64,000 bases of DNA. It comes from Cyanophora paradoxa. Lineage: Eukaryota; Glaucocystophyceae; Cyanophorales; Cyanophoraceae. A program made the translations under genes and the position numbers. Position 1 is the stretch's first letter; each line of letters opens with the position of its first letter. The stretch covers positions 290,122-354,121 of the forward strand of contig QPMI01000401.1 in the NCBI GenBank assembly GCA_004431415.1. Direction: 5' to 3'. This document shows, piece after piece, positions 11,122 to 21,250 of this stretch. The notes below the pieces were generated by a model. That model saw only the letters and a program-made list of their open reading frames with translations. It searched no databases and was not told the DNA's origin.

Positions 11122-14100
11122 TCAGGCGGGGTAGAGGAGGCTCGAAGAAGGCCGGCGGCGGCGGCGCACGTTCTCGAGCTTGAAGAAGAAGCTGTTGGCC
11201 GTGAAGTAGATGCGGGGGACCTGCCGCGCGCCTCGTCTCGCCGGGCCCGGGGGGCGACAGCGAGAGATAGATAGACGGATCTAGAGATCCCTTGGAAGGG
11301 TTCGCCCACCTCCTTGATCGCGGCGATGGACTTCGTGTCGTTGTGGAAGAGGTCTGCGCGGCGAGCGGCGCGCCCGCGCGCGGCGGCGGTCAGGTTGCGC
11401 GCGCGCAGGCCGGGCCCTGGGCCAAAAGCAAAGCCCGGGGAGCCGGGGCGGCCTGTCGTGACCCAGGGAGCCGCCCAGGGAGCCAGCGCGGCCTACGGGG
11501 AGGCGAGGCTAGGCTGGGCCTGGGGGCCGCTCGAACCGTTGCCGGCGATGACGGCGTCGATGGCGCTCTTGCCCTCCGAGAGGATCGTCTCCCCCTTGCA
11601 CAGCTCGATCAGGTTCCCCTGCCGCCCGCCCCGCATCGGATCGGATCGGATCGGATCGGATCAGATCAGATCAGATGTGATCTGACCTCGATGGAGCCGC
11701 CGGCCTGGTAGTGCAGGCGGATGCCGGCGCCCCCGCACTTTCGGATCACGTTGCGCCGCACCTGCCCCGCCCGCGCCCGGCGTCAGAGGCGCCCGCGCTC
11801 GGCCGCCGCGGACGGCGGCTCTAGCCGGCCGCGGAGCGCGCTGCAGTCGCGAACCTGCGCGGTGGTGGCGGGGTGGATGATGATGCCTGCAAGAGCGCTT
11901 TCGTCGGCTCAGGCGGAGGCGGGGGCACGGTGCGCGGGCACCGTCCCCCGCGATGGCGTCCAGGCGGCAGTCCTGCAGCAGGGCCGTGATCTGAGGGCGA
12001 GGCGAGCCGCGGCGCGGCGCGGATCGACGTCAGCGGCATGGTCCGGCGCTCGGCGGTTGGGGAGGCCCTGGCCCCGGCGCCGGACCTCTCGGTCGATGAT
12101 GACCTGCGCGGACGCGGGGGCGTTTGGGCGGGGCGGGTGCGGGGGCGGGGCGGGTGCGGGGGCGGGGGCGGGGTCAGGCAGGGGGTCGGGTGCGCACCCC
12201 GGCGTTGACGCATTCGCGGATGGTGCAGAACTCGATCTGGAGCGGGCCGCGCTCAGCCGTGCCGTGCCGGGAATGGCCACGGGCGGCGCGCACCGTCGGC
12301 TCCGCGAGGCGCGAGGCGGAGATGGCCGCCGCCCCGCTGCCGCCGCCGCCGCCCCGTCGGCCCCGGCGCCGCGCGGCGGCGAGCCGCCGCGCTGAGCAGG
12401 CCGGGTCTGGGTCGGGCCCGGGCGCACCGGTGCGGGCACCGGATGGCGCAGCGCGAGATGCGGACCCGCCTGCGGGGCGAAGGCGGTGGCAGAAGCGTCG
12501 CTGGCCGGCCCCGCGCTCCCGCCGCCGCGCGCAGTAGCTATGGATGCGAGGGAAAGGGACGGGGCGGGGAGCGGGGCGCCGGCCGGACGCAGCAACGGCG
12601 GGGTGGGGCGCCCCGCGGGGACGCAGAAAAAGGCGGGGCGGGGCGGGGCGGGGCAGGGCGGGGCCGGCGGACCCCTTGGTGATCTCGACGGTGGAGAGGC
12701 CGTCGCGCCCGCTCGCCATCGAGAGCGTCAGGTTCTCCACCGCCGCCGCCCCCGCGTGGCTGCGCGACCTCACTCAGGCGCGAGGAGGGGGAGGCGAGGG
12801 GCGGGGGGCGGGCGCGGGGGCACCAGGCGAGGGCGGGGTGGCCCTGCGCCTCGATGACCACCGCGTGCTCGTCGGGGCCCCCGCCCACGATCCGCAGCTC
12901 CTTGTCCTGTCCGGGGAGGGAAGGAGGAGGAGGCCTCAGCGCGAGGCGAGAGGGGAGGCGCCGCGGGCTGCGGGCGGGCGCGCGCCAGGACGATGTGTTC
13001 CTCGTAGATCCCCGGCTCGATCACCACCGTGTCGCCCTGCGCTCAAAGTGTAGTGGGGGGGTGTGGTCAGGAGCGGTGGGCGCGGGCGGGGCGCTGGGAC
13101 GAGGCGGAGCGGGCGGCGGGCACCGGGTTCGCCGCCTTCAGCGCGTTCGAGATGCGGGAGAAGCCGCCGCCGGACCTGGAGGGCAGAGGAGGGGCGTGTG
13201 AGGGGTACGCACATCTCCCGCGGGGGGCGGGGCGGAGTGGGTGGAGTGGGGCGGTGCGGGGGCGCGCGGGCCTCTTGCCGGTGACGTGGAGGGTGCGGGG
13301 CCCGTCGGCGCGGGAGCGGGCGGAGGCGGCGCCCGGGTCGGCCAGGGCGTACGCGTGCTGCCGCAGGATCGCGAGCACGTCCTCGGGCATGACCCCGTTG
13401 TTCGCCCGCATCCGGTCCAGCGCCCACCTGCCCCCGGCCCCGGGCCGCTCGCGAGGGCGGCGGGTGCAGGGGGCCAGAGGGGCACGGGCGTGCGCACAGC
13501 CGCACGCCGGCCGGCAGGCTGTCGGCGAGGTCGATCTCCTTTCCGTGCTGTGAGTACTGCGGGAGGGGAGAGGCCGGCTCGGGGTACGGTGGCACGTGTA
13601 CGAAGGGGTACGGGGTACCTGGTTGCGCCTCCGAAGGGTCGCGAAGAACTGCTGCAGGGCGCGGACGGTGACGTCCACCTGCTCCGGCACGCTGGGCTCC
13701 TGTACCCCCGGCATCTTGAACTTGAACCTGCGCGAGGTTCGGGTCCGGCCGGGGCCCGATCCGGGGCGGGGCCGGCGCCTCTCGAGGAGCTCCTTGAGCT
13801 TGGACTGGGAGGTGAAGCGCATGCCCTTGGGGCTCTCCAGCCAGATCGGGAAGAGCCTGCGGGCGGGGCCGGCCGCGTCTCGGGGCGGGGCGCTGGAGAC
13901 TTCGAGCTCTGCGCCGGGCCGGGGGGCCGGCGCACCGCTTGCCGGCCGTGTGCGCCCACGTGATCTCCTCGAAGCAGAGCGAGGAGACGGCGGAGGAGGA
14001 GGAGAGGCAGATGAGGAAGGCTTTGCTCTGCGCGCGCGGTCGAGGGGTCGGCGGCGCGAGGCGGCGCGGCTCGCGAAGCGGCGGGGCGGGGCGCCGGCGT

Positions 14101-14553
14101 GCCTTCTGGATCATGCGGCGGACGAGATCCTGCGTGGATCGCGGCGCCGTCGGCCGGCGCGCGGCGCGGCGCGCCGCGGGGCCTGCTTCGTTCACACCCG
14201 CTTCTCGAGGCCGTAGTCCAGACGCCGCTCGTCGAGCCTGCGCCCGCCGGTGCTGCAGTCAGCCGCGCGCGGCTGAAGGGCGAGCCCGACGCGAGAGCGC
14301 TGGCGCCGCTCTCACCAGCACGAGTACCCGCCATCGTCGCGCAGACCCTCCTCGACGCCCTGCGTGCGCGCGCGAACGGCCGCTCGGAAGGCCGCGCGCG
14401 TCGGGGACCGGCGGGCCCGCGGCCGGCGCCCACCTTCTTGACCTCCTCGACCGCGGCCCGATCTTGAAAGGCGTAGCTAACGTAAAGAAAGTGCTCCTGC
14501 TTCGCGGCGGGCGCGGACGCGGGGCGCGACCCGCTCCGCGCCGACGCGGCCAT
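11122..14553 (-). CDS. TIR domain fused to right-handed parallel beta-helix (PbH1) protein
   Basis: The N-terminal exon (residues 1-40) reads HFLYVSYAFQDRAAVEEVKK. After short introns come GVEEGLRDDGGYSCW, LDERRLDYGLEKR, DLVRRMIQK and SKAFLICLSSSSAVSSLCFE followed by EITWAHTAGK. This is the TIR order: SYaFqD box 1, edge strand, acidic loop, LiCLSSSS strand, CFEEI box. PIWLESPKGM (box 3-like) and a linker follow. The C-terminal half begins with RISNALKAANP-GDTVVIEPGIYEEHIVLA and KELRIVGGGPDEHAVVIEA, the classic entry to a pectin-lyase-like beta-helix. Further coils include VENLTLSMASG, IEFCTIRECVNAG, GIIIHPATT, NVIRKCGGAGIRLHYQAGGS and NLIELCKGETILSEGKSA, then TANSFFFKLENVRRR and a stop at 11122. 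About sixteen short introns interrupt it. TIR domains act by self-association or NAD cleavage; whether the catalytic Glu is present needs modelling. Confidence 0.7.
11635..11678. repeat. ATCGG/ATCAG 5-bp microsatellite
   Basis: Five tandem copies of ATCGG are followed by three of ATCAG and a partial inverted copy (ATGTGATCT). The array lies in an intron of the TIR/beta-helix gene. Confidence 0.9.
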
Positions 14554-14956
14554 TTAGTCCTCGCGTGCCCCACCGAGCGTGGCGGCAGCCGATGTGCGAA
14601 TCAACTGCTACGCTCGAAGAAGACCCAGTGGGGCGTCTGCAGCTGCTAGACGGTTGCCGCCGCCAGGTCGACCCGCGTGCTCCCTCGGGACGACTCGGCG
14701 AGCAGCGATTTGCTGCACAGATCTATCTAGAGATCGCACAGCAGCCAAAGGGGGCCAGTCCAGTCCACAGGCTTCGAGCGCCTCCGGGCTCGGGGTACGT
14801 GGGAGAGATCAACTGGCCCTGGGGACCGTGACTTGACGGCTCGACGTACCAGCCTTATCAGCAGCTCCAACCAGCTCGCCAGGCTTAGGATCGCCTGTAC
14901 CGAAGCCCAGACCGCGGCGATCGCTCCCTTTCAGCCCAGCAGCCGTAACCGCGACG
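14554..14956. promoter_or_regulatory. Intergenic region between divergent genes
   Basis: About 400 bp between the start of the minus-strand TIR/beta-helix gene and the plus-strand WD40 gene, so it should hold both promoters. No clear TATA box, RNA gene or repeat is seen. Confidence 0.4.
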
Positions 14957-16742
14957 ATGGCCGCCGGCGCCAGCGACGAGGGACTTTTGAAGGCCTGGGC
15001 GGGCGCTGTCGAGGAGAGGGTCCTGGAAGGCCACTCGGACTGGGTCCACTGCGTTTGTTTCTCCACGGTGCGTACTCGGCCCTGCGATCGGCCGTGTTCC
15101 CGCCTGGCCGGCTTGGATTTTGCTGTCAAGTGTTGATTACGCGGCCTCGGCTGTCAACTACAGATCAGTTAAAGTTTAAACAAGATGATTGATCGGCCGC
15201 CGATCGCAGGACGGCAAGATCGCGGTCAGCGGCTCGCACGACGGCTCGATTCGTGCCTGGAATGCCGTGGAGCGCCACGCTGACGACCCGCTTCGGATCT
15301 GGGCTAACGTACACGAGGTCAGGACTAGTGCGCCGGCCGCGGCTGCGGCCGCGGCGCCGACCCTCGAGTGACTGTGACGCGGGCCCGGGGACAACAGGGC
15401 CTGCACGTGAACGCGGTGCTGGCGAGCGCGGCGGGGCAGCTGGTCAGCGGGGGCGGGGACCGGCAGGTGCGGGTGCACGACCTGGCAACCGGCGCGGCGC
15501 TGCTGCAGCTCGCCGGCCACGAGGACGCCGTCGAGAGCCTCGCCGTCTCCCCCGTGCGCCCCGATCGGGATCGATTGGGCCGGTCGGGGTCGATATCGAC
15601 CGGGCGTGGCAGGACGGGGGCGTCGTGGCCTCGGGGTCGGCGGACTGCACGATCAAGCTCTGGGACGCGCGCAGCGGCCGCGAGCTCCGCACCCTCAAGA
15701 AGCTCGGCGGCGCCGTCTCCTCCCTCACCTTCTCCCCGGTGCCCGGCCCCGGCACCGGCCCCCGGACCCAGCGGAACGCTGCCCTCGGCCCTGACGCCCG
15801 CGGCCGCCCCAGCACGGCTCGTCCCTCCTCTCGGGCTGCGAGGACGGCCTCGTCCGCGTCTTCAACATGCGGTGCCACCAGCCCCGCCCCGCCCCGCCCC
15901 GCCGCCTGGATTCGAACCCGGGCCCCGCAGGAGCGCCAAGCAGATCCTCGAGATCGACGGGCACGCCGAGGATTCGATCCGCGCCATCTCCCTCTCCCCG
16001 GTACCCCGCGCGCCCTCCGGCGGCCCCGCGCCCCGGCCGGACGAACGCTCGCCCACGCGATTTCGCGTACCCTTGCCGCAGGAGGGCGCCCTGATCGCCT
16101 CCGGGGGCCACTGCAGCTCCGCGCACGACGCGATCCGCCTCCACGACGGCAAGGTGCCGTACCCCCCGGCCCCTTCTCCCCCCCCTGACGGGACCACCCA
16201 AACCTCCTCCGCTACGGGCAGACGGGGGCCTCGGTGCTGCGGCTCCGCGGCCACATCGGCGACGTCTCCTCTCTCGCCTTCGCCCACGTGCGACGCGCCG
16301 CCCTCGCCCGCCCCTTTCGCTTCCGGCGCCCTCACCGGGGCGGCAGAGCGGGGCGTTCCTGGCGTCGGGGGGCGCCCTGGACCAGAGCGTCCGCGTCTGG
16401 GACTACCGCACGGGGGCCAAGGTCCGAGCCGGCGCCCCGCGCGCTCCGGGTCGCGCCGACGTCCGACGCGGCGCCGGCGCAGGTGGCGCAGCTGGTCGGG
16501 CACACGGGCCACGTCAACTGCGTCGCAGTCTCCCACGTCGGCCCCCCCCCCCCCCCTCCCCCGCCCCCCGCCCCCGCCCCCCCGCCCCGCCCCGCCCGGC
16601 CCGGTCCGACCGCCGCCGCGCGCAGGACGACCTCGCGATCGCGTCGGGCGGCTCGGACAACGCTCTCCGCCTGTGGCGCGCCCGCCCCCCGAGCGAGGCC
16701 GCCGCCCCGGCCGCCCCCGTTGCCGGCGTCTCGGCCGCCTGA
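14957..16742 (+). CDS. WD40-repeat beta-propeller protein
   Basis: A spliced gene with about ten exons; each exon tends to end at a strand of a WD repeat. Start ATG at 14957 (MAAGASDEGLLKAWAGAVEE). Repeats in order: VLEGHSDWVHCVCFS, then DGKIAVSGSHDGSIRAWNA; VNAVLASAAGQLVSGGGDRQ, RVHDLATG; LAGHEDAVESLAVSP, VVASGSADCTIKLWDARSG; LGGAVSSLTFSP, SLLSGCEDGLVRVFNMR; IDGHAEDSIRAISLSP, LIASGG, AIRLHDGK; LRGHIGDVSSLAFAH, FLASGGALDQSVRVWDYRTG; LVGHTGHVNCVAVSH, LAIASGGSDNALRLWRA. That is at least seven GH..WD-type blades, enough for one propeller. The stop is at 16740-16742. No other domain is seen, so it is probably a scaffold; the partner is unknown. Confidence 0.85.
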
Positions 16743-17333
16743 GCTCGGCTCGGCCCGGGCGGCGGCTCGCTGCAACGTCCGCTGGCTATACTGTTAGGAG
16801 GTCTCTGCCGGCCCCACCGCCGGGCTAGATCTAGAGCTCGAGTCGGGCCACCCTGGCTGTACATCGTTTAGATTTTCTGGGCAGGGGGAAGGGGGGGGGG
16901 GGGGGATACTCGGTAGATCGTTTCTACTTTGGGCTTCGGGCTTCGCTTTTAGAGATCTTGCAACCCTTGCTTGATTTGCTGTTTAGCGTGATCGTGATCT
17001 TTCATTGCAGCTTCAGCTGATCTTGAATTTTAATGTCGCGAATTGGAATTCATGATCAGCGGAGGGCACTTTAATCTGTGCACGTGTTCAACGATTATTT
17101 TTGAGTTAGTTCGATTCCTCCGACACGACAATCGCAATTACCGTCGTACGACGCGTGCAAGTGCAATCATGATCATAGGTTTCAAGAGCCATGACTCCGA
17201 GGCTCATGACCATGATCATCGATATCGGATCATGAGATTCATGACTCCGCGGGCCGGTACCGGTCGCCGGTCAGACTCTGAATATCAAGTCCGCGGCCGG
17301 TCCAATGACTCTGATCAAAACTAATTAATTATT

Positions 17334-17499
17334 ACTGTAAAGCAGCCTGGCAGGAAATATTTAAGAGGTTGTCTATTAATATATAGTACCAAAGTTCTAA
17401 AGCCTGATCATTTAGAACAAACCTTAGGTAGTCATGATCAGGCTTTAGAACTTTGGTACTATTAATAGCCAACCTCTTAAATATTTCCTGCTTTACAGT
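17334..17499. mobile_element. Fold-back (MITE-like) element with long imperfect inverted repeats
   Basis: The left arm (17334-17410) and the right arm (17435-17499) are reverse complements along their length. They start and end with ACTGTAAAGCAG / CTGCTTTACAGT and meet at TGATCA around a 24-base loop. The left arm has two small insertions relative to the right (about 8 and 4 bases). The element is AT-rich compared with its surroundings and non-coding. It resembles a short non-autonomous DNA transposon; a target-site duplication is not obvious (TAATTATT on the left, TCCAAC on the right). Confidence 0.8.
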
Positions 17500-17661
17500 T
17501 CCAACGGGGGGGGGGTTGCCGGGGGGGCTCGCCCCACCTTAGTCTCTCAAAATACAATATTATAATGCAGATCTAATTATAAAAGATTGAATTCCGGATT
17601 CTCCGAACCGGATCATCGGACCGGATCGGATTCGGATGACTCAAGATTGCAGAGAGACTCC

Positions 17662-17745
17662 TCGGTCCCGGGCCCCGGCCCGGCCCGGGCCGGGGGCCGG
17701 CCGGGCCGGGGGGTCGGGGGCCGGGGGCCGGCCGCGCACTGCGGC
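17662..17745. repeat. GC-only low-complexity palindromic island 1
   Basis: About 80 bases made almost only of GGCC, CCGG and CCCGGG units (for example ggccccggcccggcccgggc), strongly self-complementary. It sits in otherwise moderate-GC sequence; the flanks carry GGATCATCGGA. Confidence 0.8.
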
Positions 17746-17997
17746 ATTTCGAACAAATTCGCCGCGTTAAAACGTTCAACGGATAATTACGTATACGTAT
17801 ACGTTCAGTACTACTATATGTAGTACAAGTAGTGTTCGTTCGTTCACGTGCACTCAGTGGCTAACCCCCGTGTTCATTTTCAGTTAACTTAGTAACGCTG
17901 ATAACGTTCAAAGTTCAAACTCCGAGCTCCTCTGCGGGAGTCCTCGATCGCGATTCGCGAGTCCTCGCGATCGCCCGACTCGAGCTCGCGGCCCGAG

Positions 17998-18105
17998 TCG
18001 CCCCCCCGGCCCCCGGCCCGGGCCCCGGCCCGGCGGCCGCGGCCGGCGGGGCCGCCCCGGCCGCGGCCGGGGGCCGGGGGCCCGGGGCCCGGGGGCTGGG
18101 CGCCT
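17998..18105. repeat. GC-only low-complexity palindromic island 2
   Basis: A second stretch of about 105 bases of the same GGCC/CCCGGG type, roughly the reverse complement of island 1 in texture. It is followed by nested AGTCCGGACT/GGACTCCGGAGTCC palindromes (18117-18138) and a CCGGATCATCGG copy also found near island 1. Confidence 0.8.
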
Positions 18106-21100
18106 TGCCGAAGAAGTCCGGAGTCCGGACTCCGGAGTCCGCGACCGGATCATCGGATCCGCGACGGGCCGTGTTCATGAACATGTACAGCGGTTTCTTT
18201 GTTCATGTTCGTTCATGATCAGTCACTGAGTTCAACATCTAAATTAAAGGCTGTTCGTGGAACTTCGTTCATGTTCATTCGAAATGTGTTCGAAATTCGT
18301 CACGGCGTTCAAGATGCATCTGTAAACGTAGGAATCGGCAGGAATCGGTAGGAATCTTCGACAGATCTCGAAGTTAACGTTGCGTCAACTTGCGGGAGGT
18401 ATCTTGGCAATGTTGGCATGATGGCATCGTCACAAAAGATCAAAGAATCCATGCATATGACAAAAACCTACCGTATTACAGTACTATTGCTGCGTACTAA
18501 GATACTAACTTCATTTCTAAGTAGTATTGCAACTTAATTTGCGAGTCTTTGCGACTGCGAGGACCGGTACGTATACCAATTTGGAGAACGTTATTATAGA
18601 CGGGTTCAAACTTAGACGTTTGCCCACCCACCATAAAAGACGTGGACAAATTTAGACGAGCTGCTTGTCGCCGCAATGTCGCGGTTGTCGAACAGCTGCG
18701 GACTCGCGAGCTCGAGTCGCCGCGATCGATCGGATCGGACTCGGCGAATCGACGCGTACGGCGATCGACGCCGTGACGGGTCACTGTCACTCACTGACTC
18801 ATGAATCATGATCATGATCAGTGACGACTTTCTGCAGGCTGCATGCAGGCTGCAGGGCCAGTGCAGGCTGCAGCTGAGAGTCTGACTCTGCGAGACTCTT
18901 ACGAGGCCTAGGCCCGAACTGTTGATCATGAACTTCGGAAGCTATACCCGGTAAATGAAAATGAAGCCATTGATCATGAATTCGAACGGTTTTCTAGCTC
19001 TTTGGAAATTGGAACTGATTCCTTCTTAATAATGTGGAATCATTGTGGATCCGAGGAATCGAATTTCCGACTCCTTCGAGTGTTCAATGTTGACGTTGCA
19101 CATCCCCGGAACCTTCCGTAAGTTCAGTTTCTGTATCAGAAATACGGTACTCTCAAAAACAAAATGATAAGCAGTACATGTCACATGTATGTCACCAAAA
19201 AAACATGTCACCAGAAAATTGTGGCAGAAATTGGTCCGACGGACCGGCGACGGTCCAGAATGGAACTTTCGGGATATTAATTCAATGATTATATTATATA
19301 TAATTACCAGTAGTTTGTGAACTCATGTCACCGGACTCCGGGACTGGGCCCACTGGGCCCACTGGGCCAGCTGCAGTGCACTGGTACCACAGAAGCGTCT
19401 TTCGAAATTCGTGTGCGTATCACCACGTATGTCGGCGTCAGAAACGTGATTGGAATCAGCGGCCGGGCGCATTAGCATCTGCACACATGTGGCCGTATGC
19501 ATATGCGTGCTCGATGGATTCCCACGTCTTGCAGCTGGACCTGCATGCGCGGCTGCACGCCCAAGTCGCGATCGACCCTGGTGCGGAGATCCGCTCCGCA
19601 TCTCCAAGCCCGGCCGCTTGCCGCGTTCTCCGGCCAGCTGCAGCTGCAACACTCCGCGTCGTGCGCCCCGAAGAGTCGTGGGGCCAAGTGCACGAAAACG
19701 GAGTCCGCGCTGATCATGATTGCGGCGACCTACGCAAGCAAGACATGTATCATGCACATCAAGATCTCGGCCTCTCTTTCGTGCACGTCGGCCGTGCGCA
19801 TCGATATCCATTCGACTCTGTCCTCAACATCAGCCCCTCCGAATTTGCACTCTCCAATGTCTCCCGTACAGGTTAGCCGATTTTATTTCCTTAAGTTGTT
19901 TGATCACTTGATATTTCATGCGCACGTGCGTACAGAAATGCACGTGCGCGTGCATTCGCCGCCCGGAGCTTCCGGTTATAGTTACTGTTCGCCATGGCCA
20001 GACGTGCAACATTCAGGTCAGTCGCTGATAAGTCATGATCACTAAATAATCTCTGCCTGGTGACCATAGCGATGTATATGCCGCCGGCGCCACATGCACT
20101 GCGGCATGGCCTTGATCATGAGCTCCGGATCCCTGCGTCTGGCCATGGGCCCCGCATTCGTTTTCGACCGTGCACGTGCCAACTGCAAGTTGATTTCGAA
20201 TTGGTGCATGCGCAGATGTGAATGCTCGCGATGCGGAAGCAGCTCCCACGCACATGCATGTGCTTCACCGGCAGATCGCTCAAGTTGGCGACGACCACGT
20301 CGACGTCGACCCCGCCCGCATGCATATACCCCCCCACGTGCACGATCCAGGTAACAACTAGAATCCCGCGACTGCCAGCCTCCGGCCGCACTGCGCATGC
20401 AGCTGGCCATGGCCATCGCATGGCAGCTTTAAATCTCGTCAATAATTCGTGTTTAATTTTTGCCGCCCCTAATTATATAACCCGACGCTGCTCGCACTGC
20501 GGCAGGCCCGCACGCGTTTTGGGGAGGGGCGCCAACGCCGACCGCGTTGCCGGCATTTCTCGAGCTCCCCATGGCAACGGATGTTGATCCTGCGTTTGAG
20601 GCGGCTGTCGGGAACACTGCCGCGCTCGAGGGGCAGTTCCTTCGGTTGGCACCGCTCCGGCCGTGGATATCTTCCTCCCAAGCTCGCGATCGCGGGTTTT
20701 CATGACGCCGTTAATTTGGTTCACGGCGCTAATCAGCGAATTAATCTGTATCGCTGCTAGGCAGGGCCAGCGATTCGGGGTCAACAATCGAACATTTGAC
20801 GTAGCGCTAGCTGAAGAAATTCGAATTCTCGACCGACTGACTGTCATGATCAATTGCAAGCTCACGACCATCACGAATCGGGCAGGGTACCGGTACCATT
20901 GCGAGGTGCCGCATCCGGCCTAACTTCTGGCTAACGAACTTGCCGTTTTGCGCATCACATTGCAATTGAATCGACGTTAGCTGCACATTGCAATTGCAAC
21001 ATTGTAAAGCAAAACCGTTTATTCTCATGGCGCCGGCTAGCTGCGTAAAGCTAGGACGAAAGCGACGAAACACTGATCTAAGTGCACCTAAAAAAAGACT

Positions 21101-21250
21101 ATATATAGCTAGCATGAGATCAATATATATTTATCGATATCGGATTATGCACATATGAATATTAATGCGAGTAGAGCAGCTGCAGAGCATTGCTGCGGAC
21201 ATCAGAAGAATCAACGCGTACGCGTTCCGGATTCGAACGTATTAGCAGAA

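Larger units (their letters stand above)
16743..21250. other. Non-coding, moderate-GC, palindrome-rich region
   Basis: About 4.5 kb with clearly lower GC than the genes to the left. It is rich in TGATCA/ATGATCATGATC palindromes (for example 17168-17235, 18800-18820, 18910-18975), a poly-G run near 16889-16904, a fold-back element at 17334-17499 and two GC-only palindromic islands. Reading frames of up to 182 codons exist near 19325-20045 but run on both strands with no recognisable protein. A short frame at 20571-20711 starting MATDVDPAFEAAVGNTAALE has plausible composition but no support. I see no convincing gene. Confidence 0.5.

Noticed and set aside
15890-15925. tRNA B-box-like TTCGAAT sequence in a WD40 intron (another near 345-360 in a PPCDC intron)
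   Set aside because: A T-arm-like 4-of-5 bp stem can be drawn on the minus strand, but no A-box, anticodon arm or acceptor stem is present. Probably chance or shared intron composition.
19325-20045. Overlapping frames of 160-180 codons on both strands
   Set aside because: No domain, no consistent exon pattern, and both strands are equally open because of CATG/TGCA-rich repeats. Treated as non-coding.
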